DNA from: Gammaproteobacteria bacterium
GTDB lineage: Bacteria; Pseudomonadota; Gammaproteobacteria; Xanthomonadales; Rhodanobacteraceae
DNA: 48,517 nucleotides
Direction of reading: 5' to 3'
NCBI GenBank assembly: GCA_021324095.1
Contig: JAJPJT010000039.1
Span: 1-48,517 of the forward strand
This document shows, one piece after another, positions 41,329-48,517 of this stretch. Position 1 is the stretch's first letter. Each line of letters starts with the position of its first letter. Position numbers and translations under genes: made by a program. Under the pieces are notes generated by a model. That model did not search any database, was not told the DNA's origin, and saw only the letters and a list, made by a program, of their open reading frames with translations.

Positions 41329-42663
41329 CTACTCTGAAATTCCGAAGCGCTGCATGCGTCGATACAGCGCCTGCCGCGACAAACCCAATGAGCGCGCGGC
41401 GCGGCTGATGACGCCGCCTGCTTTGCGCAACGCCGCCTCGACGTCTTCGCGCGATGGATCGTCCAGGCCGCGCGACGAAGCGGGCAAGGCGGTTGGCAGT
41501 TTCAAGTCATCGGCCGCAATCTCGCCATCACCGGACAACAGCTTCGCGCGTTCGATGGTGTTCTTGAGCTCGCGCACGTTGCCGGGCCACGGATATCCCA
41601 GCAGCGCGTCGCGCGCGTCGTCGGACAACACCGTGCCGTCGCCGAGAAAATGTTCGGCCAGCGGCAGGATGTCGTCCGGGCGCTCCGACAGGGCCGGCAA
41701 TGCGATCTCGATGGTATTCAATCGGTAGAACAGGTCTTCCCGGAACCTGTCGTTGCGAATCATCGCGGAAAGGTCGGCGTTGGTCGCACTGATCACGCGC
41801 ACTTTCACCTTGCGCGTGCGGGTCGAGCCCAGCCGTTCGAACTCGCCGGATTCGAGCACACGCAACAGTTTCATCTGCCCCGCAGCCGGAAGGTTGCCGA
41901 TCTCGTCCAGGAACAGCGTGCCGCCGTCGGCGGCCTCGAACCGTCCCTCGCGCGCGCGCGTCGCGCCCGTGAACGCGCCTGCTTCTGCGCCAAACAGCTC
42001 GGCCTCGATCAACTCGCTGGGCAGCGCGCCGCAGTTCACCGTCACAAGTTGCTTGTCGCGCACCGCGGAATTGGCATGGACGATCTCGGCGATGCGTTCC
42101 TTGCCCGCGCCGTTCGCTCCCGTGATCAACACCGGCACGTCCGCGCGTGCGACCTGGCAGGCCAGCTCGATCACGCGCAGCATTTCGTCGGATGCGAACA
42201 CGATGCCGCGCAGATCGTAGTCGCGTTCCAGCGCCTCGCGGCGGCGTCGGCGGGCGGCCCGCGTGTTCGCGGTGGCACGCACGTTCTCGGAGAGCTCGAG
42301 CAGATTCTCCACCGTCGCCAGCAACTTGGCATCATCCCAGGGTTTGGACATGTAATCGGCCGCGCCGGCCTTGACCAGTTGCACGGCGGTCTCGAGATGC
42401 GACCAGCCGGTCAGCAGGATCACCGGCAAATCGGGATGGCGTTCGCGGATCGCATGGAACAGCGCCACGCCTTCCTTGCCGGAGGTCGTGTCCGCACTGA
42501 AGTTCATGTCCGCGATCACGAGGTCCACGCGGCCGCGCGCCAGCAGCGCGATGCCTTCGCCCGGCGTCGCGGCCGTAAGCGGATGGATGTCGTTGATCGA
42601 CAGCAGCAGCGACAGCGCGTCGCGCACGGCGGCCTGGTCGTCGATGATCAATACGGTGCGCAT
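41329..42663 (-). CDS. Sigma-54-dependent response regulator (NtrC family)
   Basis: 444 aa. Receiver domain 1-120 with phospho-acceptor Asp52 (VDLVIADMN) and the conserved YMSKPW lysine. AAA+ domain about 145-375: Walker A GANGAGKE (an unusual variant of GESGTGKE), the sigma-54 contact loop GAFTGAT, Walker B GGTLFLDEIG, and RLNTIEIALPALSERPDDI. Fis-type HTH at the C-terminus (AARSLGLSRQALYRRMQRFG). It should activate promoters read by RpoN. It precedes its kinase and follows the permease genes on the same strand. Confidence 0.95.
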   Translation of the reverse strand: MRTVLIIDDQAAVRDALSLLLSINDIHPLTAATPGEGIALLARGRVDLVIADMNFSADTTSGKEGVALFHAIRERHPDLPVILLTGWSHLETAVQLVKAGAADYMSKPWDDAKLLATVENLLELSENVRATANTRAARRRRREALERDYDLRGIVFASDEMLRVIELACQVARADVPVLITGANGAGKERIAEIVHANSAVRDKQLVTVNCGALPSELIEAELFGAEAGAFTGATRAREGRFEAADGGTLFLDEIGNLPAAGQMKLLRVLESGEFERLGSTRTRKVKVRVISATNADLSAMIRNDRFREDLFYRLNTIEIALPALSERPDDILPLAEHFLGDGTVLSDDARDALLGYPWPGNVRELKNTIERAKLLSGDGEIAADDLKLPTALPASSRGLDDPSREDVEAALRKAGGVISRAARSLGLSRQALYRRMQRFGISE

Positions 42664-42716
42664 GCGTCAATCACGAGATGGCGGTTCGGGTGAGGCTATC
42701 AAATTCCGGACGGGCA

Positions 42717-43952
42717 TCAAACGCTCCGCGTCGCCACCACCGGCGGTACATGCGAGGCGCGCAGGGCCGGCGCGAGCACCGCGAGCTGACCCAGGATCAG
42801 CAGCACCGCCGCCCCGGGCAGCAGCCAGACCAACGGCATGCGATGCAACTCGTAGTGGTCCATCAGCCACAAGTTCAACGCGACGGCGGCCAACAGCCCA
42901 ACGACAACACCGATACCGACGATCAGGAAGTTCTCGGCGAGGAAGTAGCGCATGATGTCGGCGCGGGTCGCGCCCAACGCGCGTCGGATGCCGATCTGGC
43001 GCGTGCGTTGTTGCACCCAGAAGCTGGACAATCCCACTACGCCCAGCGCAGTCACTGCGAGCAAGCAACCGATCACCACCAGCAGCAGCCAGATCATCGC
43101 GCGGTCGCCGTGGAAATATTCGGAAATCGTGTCAGTGTAGATCTGGTCATCGGGAACGATGCGCGAGGGATCCAAGCCAATCAAGATTTTGGGAATCGCT
43201 TCTTTCACGGCCTTCCGCATATCCGGTCTCATGCGCAAGACGTACATGCCGCCTTGCACTGATTTCACCGGGAGGATCAGGCCGCGCTCAATGCCTTGGT
43301 TCGGATTGATGCTCGGATTGAGCAGGTGTTCGGTCACGCCGACCACGTGGATCGCATATTTGCCGTGGTCACCCAGATAAAATGTTTTGCCGAGCGGGTC
43401 CTGGCCCGGCCACAACTGATTTGCCAATGCACGGGTGACGATGGCCACGCTCGGAGGCACCTTCGCTTTCCCGCCGAAGATGCTGTAATCGACATACTCG
43501 TCCGGCAGGAAATCTCGCCCTTCCGAAAGATTGATGCCCAGAGTCTTGACCATGCCGCGCGTGCCCACGTATTCGACCGCGTTGTCCAGCACGCTGTGCT
43601 TGTCACCGGGGTGCCGCCATATCCCCATGCTCCAGTAACTGCCGGCCAGCGGCAACGAGTTGGTCATGGCCACCGACTCGACGCCCGGTATCGCGCGCAA
43701 CGCTGCCATGTCGGCCGCCGCCTCGGCCGGACTGGCCGCGCCGCTGTCCTGGCCCAAGTCGAGGCCGCTGGCTCTCGCCCACACCAGTTGGTTGTCGGCG
43801 ACGCCGGTCGTCATGTGCATCAGCGCAAGCCGATCGCCGATCAGGAACAGCGCGTTGGTGACGATCGCGCAGGTCAGTGCAATCTCCAGCGCCACCAAGG
43901 CGACTGTGGTCTTGTGATGCTTCAGCGCTGCAACGACGGGATGCATGTCCAC
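42717..43952 (-). CDS. MacB/FtsX-type ABC transporter permease, type B (copy 1)
   Basis: 411 aa. N-terminal helix (about 15-38; VALVALEIALTCAIVTNAL), a periplasmic MacB-core-like domain (about 50-285), and three C-terminal helices with the cytoplasmic motif RQIGIRRALGATRADIMRYF after the first. This is half of a mechanotransmission-type transporter; the ATPase is not in the window. Start is GTG 43952, 4 bp after the stop of the type A gene; ATG 43946 is an alternative. The C-terminus PPVVATRSV is shared with the other type B copies. Confidence 0.9.
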   Translation of the reverse strand: MDMHPVVAALKHHKTTVALVALEIALTCAIVTNALFLIGDRLALMHMTTGVADNQLVWARASGLDLGQDSGAASPAEAAADMAALRAIPGVESVAMTNSLPLAGSYWSMGIWRHPGDKHSVLDNAVEYVGTRGMVKTLGINLSEGRDFLPDEYVDYSIFGGKAKVPPSVAIVTRALANQLWPGQDPLGKTFYLGDHGKYAIHVVGVTEHLLNPSINPNQGIERGLILPVKSVQGGMYVLRMRPDMRKAVKEAIPKILIGLDPSRIVPDDQIYTDTISEYFHGDRAMIWLLLVVIGCLLAVTALGVVGLSSFWVQQRTRQIGIRRALGATRADIMRYFLAENFLIVGIGVVVGLLAAVALNLWLMDHYELHRMPLVWLLPGAAVLLILGQLAVLAPALRASHVPPVVATRSV

Positions 43953-43956
43953 CAGC

Positions 43957-45255
43957 TCACTGAGTCTTGAGCAGGCGCGCCGGCATCAGCCGGCATGCAC
44001 GCCACGCCGGGAACAACGCCGCCAGCAAAGTGGCGCAAACCGCCAGCACGAACGTGACGCCTAGCATCGCGCCGTCCAGATGCGCCAAACCCGCATACGC
44101 CGCGGGCTGCTGCCGCACGACCCACAAGCCGAACAGTGCCAGCAGCAAGCCGACCAAGCCACCTGCCAGTCCGGTCAGCGCGGCTTCAACCAGCAGTTGC
44201 GCGAATACCGAACGTTTCGATGCACCCATCGCACGCCTTACGGCAAGCCCGCCGCCCCGGCGCAGGAACTTCACCAGCAAAAGCGCAACGGTATTGACCA
44301 GGCAAACCAGCAAAAAGCCCAGCGCCAGCATGGCTTCGAGTTGTACGCTGCCGGGAACCACCTGGTTGTAGGCGAGCCACTGCATCACGTCGCGCAGGTG
44401 CGTGTTGGGCGGTCGCTGGAAACGCCCAAGCTGCTTCTGTTCTTTGGAATAGTGAATCAGGAACTGGCGATAAGCACGGACCTGCGCCGGTGTATCCAGC
44501 TGCACCCAGAATTGCATCCACGTACACTCTGCCTTGGTCATGTCGCCGGTCGGTATATCGCCCCAGCAATTCATGCTGGTCATGATCGGTTGCTTCAGTT
44601 GCATTGCCGTTTCGATCGGCACGAACACCTGCTCCTGCGTCGCATAGTCGCCGACTCCAAGGTCGTAGAAGTGCGGCGCAGGATTCCAGTTGTCGATCAC
44701 GCCGACGACGCGGAAGTCGTACTTGCCGAGGCGCAACACCTTGCCCACCGCACCGGACGTGCCGTAGAGCCTGTCGGCCAACTTGCGCGAAATCACCGCG
44801 ACGTGTGCGCGCTTGTCGTCGTCACCGGTCGTCCAGCCGCTGCCGGCAACAAACGGCACGTCGAACATCGCGAAGAAATCCGCCGTGGTATAGCGCCCAC
44901 CCGCAATGAACGCGTGCGTCGCTCCCTCGGACGGCACCACCGTCAGATATCCACCCACCATTGCTGCCTGGTGTACACCCTTTTTGGCATGCAACAAATT
45001 CATGGCGTCGATCCAGGTCAGCTCATCGGGCGGATCCTCGCCTTTCGTGTAATGTTCCATCGGCCGAGGATCGAGCTGCGGATAGAACAACTCTGCGCTG
45101 CGGCCCGGGATGGGATCAGCCGTCATCACGTGCAGCACGGTGATCATCGTCATGCTGGCGCCGATGCCCAGCCCGATCGCCAGCACCATCAGAGCGGTGA
45201 GGATCGGCGTACGCTTCAGGCTGCGCCAGGCAAGTTCGAGGTAGTAGCCGAGCAT
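43957..45255 (-). CDS. MacB/FtsX-type ABC transporter permease, type A (copy 1)
   Basis: 432 aa, start ATG 45255 (MLGYYLELAWRSL). N-terminal helix about 15-38, periplasmic core domain (about 45-300) with GRYTTADFFAMFDVPFVAGSGW, and three C-terminal helices. The cytoplasmic loop reads LRRGGGLAVRRAMGAS, where most relatives have REIGVRRALGA, so this copy has changed the usual coupling motif. Likely to dimerise with the type B protein encoded 4 bp downstream. Confidence 0.9.
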   Translation of the reverse strand: MLGYYLELAWRSLKRTPILTALMVLAIGLGIGASMTMITVLHVMTADPIPGRSAELFYPQLDPRPMEHYTKGEDPPDELTWIDAMNLLHAKKGVHQAAMVGGYLTVVPSEGATHAFIAGGRYTTADFFAMFDVPFVAGSGWTTGDDDKRAHVAVISRKLADRLYGTSGAVGKVLRLGKYDFRVVGVIDNWNPAPHFYDLGVGDYATQEQVFVPIETAMQLKQPIMTSMNCWGDIPTGDMTKAECTWMQFWVQLDTPAQVRAYRQFLIHYSKEQKQLGRFQRPPNTHLRDVMQWLAYNQVVPGSVQLEAMLALGFLLVCLVNTVALLLVKFLRRGGGLAVRRAMGASKRSVFAQLLVEAALTGLAGGLVGLLLALFGLWVVRQQPAAYAGLAHLDGAMLGVTFVLAVCATLLAALFPAWRACRLMPARLLKTQ

Positions 45256-45276
45256 CGCAATCCTCCCTGTTCAACT

Positions 45277-45299
45277 CCCCTCTCCCGCCGAGAGAGGGG
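45277..45299. repeat. Palindrome between permease genes
   Basis: Perfect 8-bp stem CCCCTCTC / GAGAGGGG with a 7-nt loop in the 49-bp gap between the type B (copy 2) and type A (copy 1) genes. A member of the CCCTCTCC family; it may set the ratio of the two transcripts' products. Confidence 0.75.
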
Positions 45300-45304
45300 A
45301 AGGC

Positions 45305-46531
45305 TCACGCCCCCCTTGTCGCCACCACCGGCGGCACGTTGGCCGCGCGAAGCGCGGGGCCCAGCACCGCGAGTTGCCCCAGCACCCACAGGGCGATCGC
45401 GCTGGCCGGCAGGTAATACCAGGACATCCGGTTCAACTGGTAATGCTGCATCAGGTACAGATTGATGCCGAAGGCGAGGATCATCCCGATCACGACTCCC
45501 GCGGTACTGAGCAGGAAATTCTCGGTCTGGAAGTAACGCAGGACGTGCACGCGCGTCGCGCCCACCGCGCGGCGGATGCCGATCTGCCGCCGGCGCTGGC
45601 CGACCCAGAAACTGGTCAGGCCCACGATCCCGAACGCGGTCACCGCCAGCATCACCACGCAGACCAGCACCAGCATCCACACCATGCTGCGGGTGTTGGC
45701 GAAATATTTGTCGCGGATTTCGGTGAAGGTTTTCCCCTTGACCACGGCGTTGGGCGACAGCGTCTCGAGCTTCGCCACCGCTTCGTGGATGACACGCTGG
45801 CGGTCCTGCGGGGCGCTGCGCACGATGTAATCCGTCACCACGGGGTACGGTCCGATCGGGAAAAATGCGGACCAGTAGAACTGGCTGGGACCGCCGTTCT
45901 GGTTGGGGCGCAACACGTCGGCCACGATGCCGATCACCGTGTATGTGTCTTGCGGGCCGATCCAGATTTGCTTGCCCAGCGCATCGCCGTTCGGCCACAG
46001 GTGTTTGGCAAGGTTTTGCGTCAGGACCACCACGTGCCCGCCCGGGACATAGCTGTTGCTGCCGGGCTTGCTGTCGGCGTATTCGTCATCGTTGAAGAAT
46101 CGGCCCTTCAGCAGGCGCAGGCCCAGCGCTTCGGGTCCGTCCTTGGTGAACATGTAGATCGCGACGTTCGGGCTGTCTTTCTGGAACACGCCACTCGGGG
46201 TGGTCGCGATGTTGCTGTTGGAACTGCTGCGGCCCAGCGGCACCATGTCGATTCCCGTCGCCGCGGTGACGCCGGGAATCGCCCGCAATGCCGCAAGGTC
46301 GCGCGGAATGTCGGCATTGGCCAGCTTGGGATCGGTGCCCTGCACATTGAGGTCGGAAATGCCCGCCTGGTCGATCGCGTTGGGCATGTGCAGTTCGCCG
46401 ATGCGCTGGCTGATCATGAAGACCGCGTTGCACAACACGGCGCATGCCAGCGCGATTTCCAGCACGATCAGGATGGCCGGAATCTTGTGCTTGCGCAGCG
46501 CGGCGAAGATGGGTTGGATGTCCATTTGCAT
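45305..46531 (-). CDS. MacB/FtsX-type ABC transporter permease, type B (copy 2)
   Basis: 408 aa, start ATG 46531 (MQMDIQPIF). Same architecture as copy 1: one N-terminal helix (LIVLEIALACAVLCNAVF), a periplasmic domain with VTAATGIDMVPLGRSS, and three C-terminal helices with RRQIGIRRAVGATRVHVLRYF. The C-terminal end PPVVATRGA is shared. In this region it looks closer to copy 3 (both have RYF/RHF-QTENFL and YLP) than to copy 1, suggesting stepwise duplication. Confidence 0.9.
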   Translation of the reverse strand: MQMDIQPIFAALRKHKIPAILIVLEIALACAVLCNAVFMISQRIGELHMPNAIDQAGISDLNVQGTDPKLANADIPRDLAALRAIPGVTAATGIDMVPLGRSSSNSNIATTPSGVFQKDSPNVAIYMFTKDGPEALGLRLLKGRFFNDDEYADSKPGSNSYVPGGHVVVLTQNLAKHLWPNGDALGKQIWIGPQDTYTVIGIVADVLRPNQNGGPSQFYWSAFFPIGPYPVVTDYIVRSAPQDRQRVIHEAVAKLETLSPNAVVKGKTFTEIRDKYFANTRSMVWMLVLVCVVMLAVTAFGIVGLTSFWVGQRRRQIGIRRAVGATRVHVLRYFQTENFLLSTAGVVIGMILAFGINLYLMQHYQLNRMSWYYLPASAIALWVLGQLAVLGPALRAANVPPVVATRGA

Positions 46532-46555
46532 TACCTGTTCTTACTGCTGGCTGTG

Positions 46556-46637
46556 CCGTTCGTGGCTCGATACCTCACCACGAACGGTTTTCTCGTTCAT
46601 CCGTTCGTCCTGGGGTATCGAAGGTCGAACGGACGAA
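46556..46637. repeat. Two CCGTTCGT inverted repeats between permease genes
   Basis: CCGTTCGTGG / CCACGAACGG, a perfect 10-bp stem with a 12-nt loop, at 46556-46587, then a related imperfect stem CGTTCGTCC / GGTCGAACG at 46602-46632. Both contain a GGTATCGA- or TCGATACC-type centre. This resembles the CGTTCGTCCTGAGC...GAAGGACGAACG repeats common in proteobacterial genomes. They fill the 142-bp gap between type A copy 2 and type B copy 2. Confidence 0.8.
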
Positions 46638-46673
46638 TGCTTGCTCCCTTCTCTTCAAGGGGAGGTGGAGTGT

Positions 46674-47987
46674 TTACACGCTCTTCAACTGCGGCGCCGG
46701 CGCCACCACGCACGCGCGCCACGCCGGCAACAGACCGGCGATCAGGCTCGCGATCAACGCGATCACGAATGTCGCAACGAACATCGACACGTCGAGGTGC
46801 GCGAGCTTCGCGTAATCCGCAGGCTGGTGCCGGATCGCCCACAGCCCAAGTTCGGCGAAGATCAAGCCCAGCACACCACCAGCAACGCCGACCATGCCGG
46901 ACTCCACCATGAACTGCGCGAACACCGCGCCACGCGTTGCGCCCAACGCACGGCGCACGCCGATCTCGCGCGAGCGGCGCAGGCACTTCGCCAGCAGCAG
47001 GCCCACCGTGTTGACGATGCAGATCAAAAGGAATCCGAAGGCGAGATTGGTCTGCAACTTCGCGTCGTCGGGTACCACCTGCTGCTGGCCCAAGTAACCC
47101 ATCAGGTCAGGCAAGTCGACATCCGGATGATGGAAGCGGCCCAGCGAAATCTGCTGCTGCACGTAATTGGAAAGGAAAGTCTTGTACGCGCCGGCATCGG
47201 ATGCGTTCGCCAATTCCACCCACAAGCCCACGAATGCGCAGGGCGCGGTCTCGAGGTGATTGACGTTCGCATCCGGCGACCAGCAATTGGTGTTCTCCGG
47301 ACCCATCTTGTCGGCCAACGCGGATTGCAACGGCAGGAACACGTCGTCACCGTTGCCGTAGCCCTGCCCGCCGACACTGATCGCGTAGAAGCGCGGTTGC
47401 GGCGCCCAGGGTTTCAGGACGCCGATGATGCGGTAATCGTGATCGCTGACGCGGATGATCTGGCCGAGGCTGTTGCGGCCATCGAACAGCTTGTCGTTCA
47501 AGGTCGTCGAGATCACCGCGACCCGCGCACGATCCTCACCATCCTGTTCGCTCCAGCCGCTGCCGTATTCGAACGGCGCATCGAACATCGCGAAGAAATC
47601 CGCGGTGGTCATCACGCCATTGCTGAAGAACGGATGCCGTCCCGCCTGCCGCGGCGCGATCTTCGCACCCGTCAGCGCCACCACCGCCTGCCGCTCGCCA
47701 CGACGTGCGCGCAGCAGGTTCATGGCATCGGTGTATGACATCAGGTCGCCCCAATTGCTGAACAGCTCCGCGGCGGGCAGGTGCACTTGCGCCGGCAGCG
47801 GGTTGATCTCCGGCGCGAAGATGCGCGCGCTTTTCTGCGGCAGCGGATCGCCTGACAGAAGCTTCAGCACCGTGAGCGTCGTGATGGATGCACCGATGCC
47901 GAGGCCCAGCGCCAGCACCATCAGTGCGGTGAGGACGCGATTGCGCCTGAAGCTCCTGAGCGCGAGGTCGAGGTAGTACGCGAACAT
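46674..47987 (-). CDS. MacB/FtsX-type ABC transporter permease, type A (copy 2)
   Basis: 437 aa from ATG 47987 (MFAYYLDLALRSFRRN), with GGGAGAG upstream; a longer frame starting at TTG 48005 is less likely. N-terminal helix, a periplasmic core containing VMTTADFFAMFDAPFEYGSGW, and three C-terminal helices with the intact motif REIGVRRALGATRGAVFAQF. Clearly paralogous to the type A gene at 43957 along its whole length. Confidence 0.9.
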   Translation of the reverse strand: MFAYYLDLALRSFRRNRVLTALMVLALGLGIGASITTLTVLKLLSGDPLPQKSARIFAPEINPLPAQVHLPAAELFSNWGDLMSYTDAMNLLRARRGERQAVVALTGAKIAPRQAGRHPFFSNGVMTTADFFAMFDAPFEYGSGWSEQDGEDRARVAVISTTLNDKLFDGRNSLGQIIRVSDHDYRIIGVLKPWAPQPRFYAISVGGQGYGNGDDVFLPLQSALADKMGPENTNCWSPDANVNHLETAPCAFVGLWVELANASDAGAYKTFLSNYVQQQISLGRFHHPDVDLPDLMGYLGQQQVVPDDAKLQTNLAFGFLLICIVNTVGLLLAKCLRRSREIGVRRALGATRGAVFAQFMVESGMVGVAGGVLGLIFAELGLWAIRHQPADYAKLAHLDVSMFVATFVIALIASLIAGLLPAWRACVVAPAPQLKSV

Positions 47988-48169
47988 GATTTCAGACTCT
48001 CCCAAGAACGCGGATCACGGGCGGGGCGCGGGATGGGTAGCGGGGGTGCGATGATGGAACTCCAGGGAAAGATTCGATATCGCAGACCGGCACCTGCCGT
48101 GCATTGCACACGGGTGCATGGTCCCATTCGAAGCACCCCCACTGCCCCATTCCCCAGCCCCGCTCCTCA
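47988..48169. other. Gap between permease copies with G-rich and C-rich arms
   Basis: No gene. GGGCGGGGCGCGGGATGGGTAGCGGGGG at 48023-48046 on the plus strand is answered by CCCCCACTGCCCCATTCCCCAGCCCC at 48136-48162, an inverted pair of the G-rich family. A second pair, GGTGCATGG/GTGCATTGCAC, lies near 48095-48122. I looked for a sigma-54 promoter here and found none. Confidence 0.5.
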
Positions 48170-48517
48170 TCACACGCTCCTCGTCGCCACCACCGGCGGC
48201 ACCGCCGCCGCGCGCAGCGCAGGCACCAGCACCGCCAACTGCCCGAGCAGCCACAACGCGATGACCCCGATCGGCAAGTACCAAAGCGGCAAGCGTGGCA
48301 CTTCGAAATACTTCATCAGGGCCAGATTGATCCCGATGGCCAAGACGATTCCGGCCGCGATCCCGAACGTCACGATCAGGAAATTCTCGGTCTGGAAGTG
48401 GCGCAGGATGTCCGCGCGCGTCGCGCCCAGCGCGCGGCGGACGCCGATCTGTTTGCGACGCTGCGCGCCCCAGTAACTTGCCAGCCTCACGATGCCGAAT
48501 GCAGTGACGCCGAGCAG
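48170..48517 (-). CDS. MacB/FtsX-type ABC transporter permease, type B (copy 3, C-terminal part)
   Basis: Only the last 115 residues lie in the window; the start is beyond 48517. They contain the final three membrane helices with RKQIGVRRALGATRADILRHF and the end PPVVATRSV, like copies 1 and 2. The array therefore continues upstream, where an ATPase and a periplasmic adaptor gene might be expected. Confidence 0.88.
   Translation of the reverse strand: MLGVTAFGIVRLASYWGAQRRKQIGVRRALGATRADILRHFQTENFLIVTFGIAAGIVLAIGINLALMKYFEVPRLPLWYLPIGVIALWLLGQLAVLVPALRAAAVPPVVATRSV

Noticed and set aside
47988..48169. Sigma-54 promoter upstream of the permease genes
   Set aside because: No GG-N10-GC pair of the TGGCAC...TTGC type found on the minus strand here, nor in the gaps at 42664-42716 and 45256-45304.

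Overview
The window is GC-rich chromosomal DNA, essentially all housekeeping genes in dense operons. Gene order (rsmI, rnpB, mraZ, rsmH, ftsL, ftsI, murE, murF, mraY, ftsW, murG, murC, ddlB, ftsQ, ftsA; and glyA, nrdR, ribD, ribE, ribBA, ribH, nusB, thiL, pgpA) is that of Gammaproteobacteria. The abundance of G-rich heptamer and palindromic repeats and the small H-NS and DUF4124 proteins point to the Lysobacterales (Xanthomonadales), perhaps Rhodanobacteraceae. The taxon is inference. I saw no prophage, transposase, CRISPR array, tRNA or rRNA.

Layout. 1-14259 (minus): the division and cell wall (dcw) cluster from mraZ down to a truncated ftsA, with a promoter and MraZ-type boxes at its head. 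Most junctions are 4-bp ATGA stop/start overlaps. 14896-15249: RNase P RNA; rsmI lies upstream on the same strand. 16250-21220 (plus): lpoA, yraN, a dolP-like BON lipoprotein, a GlcD-type FAD oxidase and a uracil-DNA-glycosylase-family gene. 21234-29176 (minus): glyA, nrdR and the riboflavin operon (an FMN riboswitch sits between ribD and ribE), running into nusB, thiL and pgpA through overlapping non-ATG starts. 29605-37738: ettA, a small WYL-like gene, a Tat-exported metallo-beta-lactamase-fold protein, pssA with a holD-like gene and rimI, a DUF4124 gene, proS and an H-NS-family gene. 37826-48517 (minus): a ThrE-type exporter, nfeD with a tiny slipin-like remnant, a histidine kinase and sigma-54 response regulator, and five MacB/FtsX-type permease genes in alternating order (the fifth runs off the window).

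The two most notable things are these. First, dispersed repeats (a GGGATTG/GGGACTG-like heptamer family and CCCTCTCC...GGAGAGGG palindromes) lie not only between genes but in frame inside or at the ends of ddlB, murG, murE, thiL, ribD, the FAD oxidase and the glycosylase gene. They add peptide segments while keeping stop/start overlaps intact, much like the palindromic elements known inside Rickettsia genes. Second, the permease array sits next to a kinase that has almost no periplasmic domain and to an enhancer-type regulator. This suggests a transporter-sensing stress module analogous to Bce systems but with sigma-54 output; that idea is inference.
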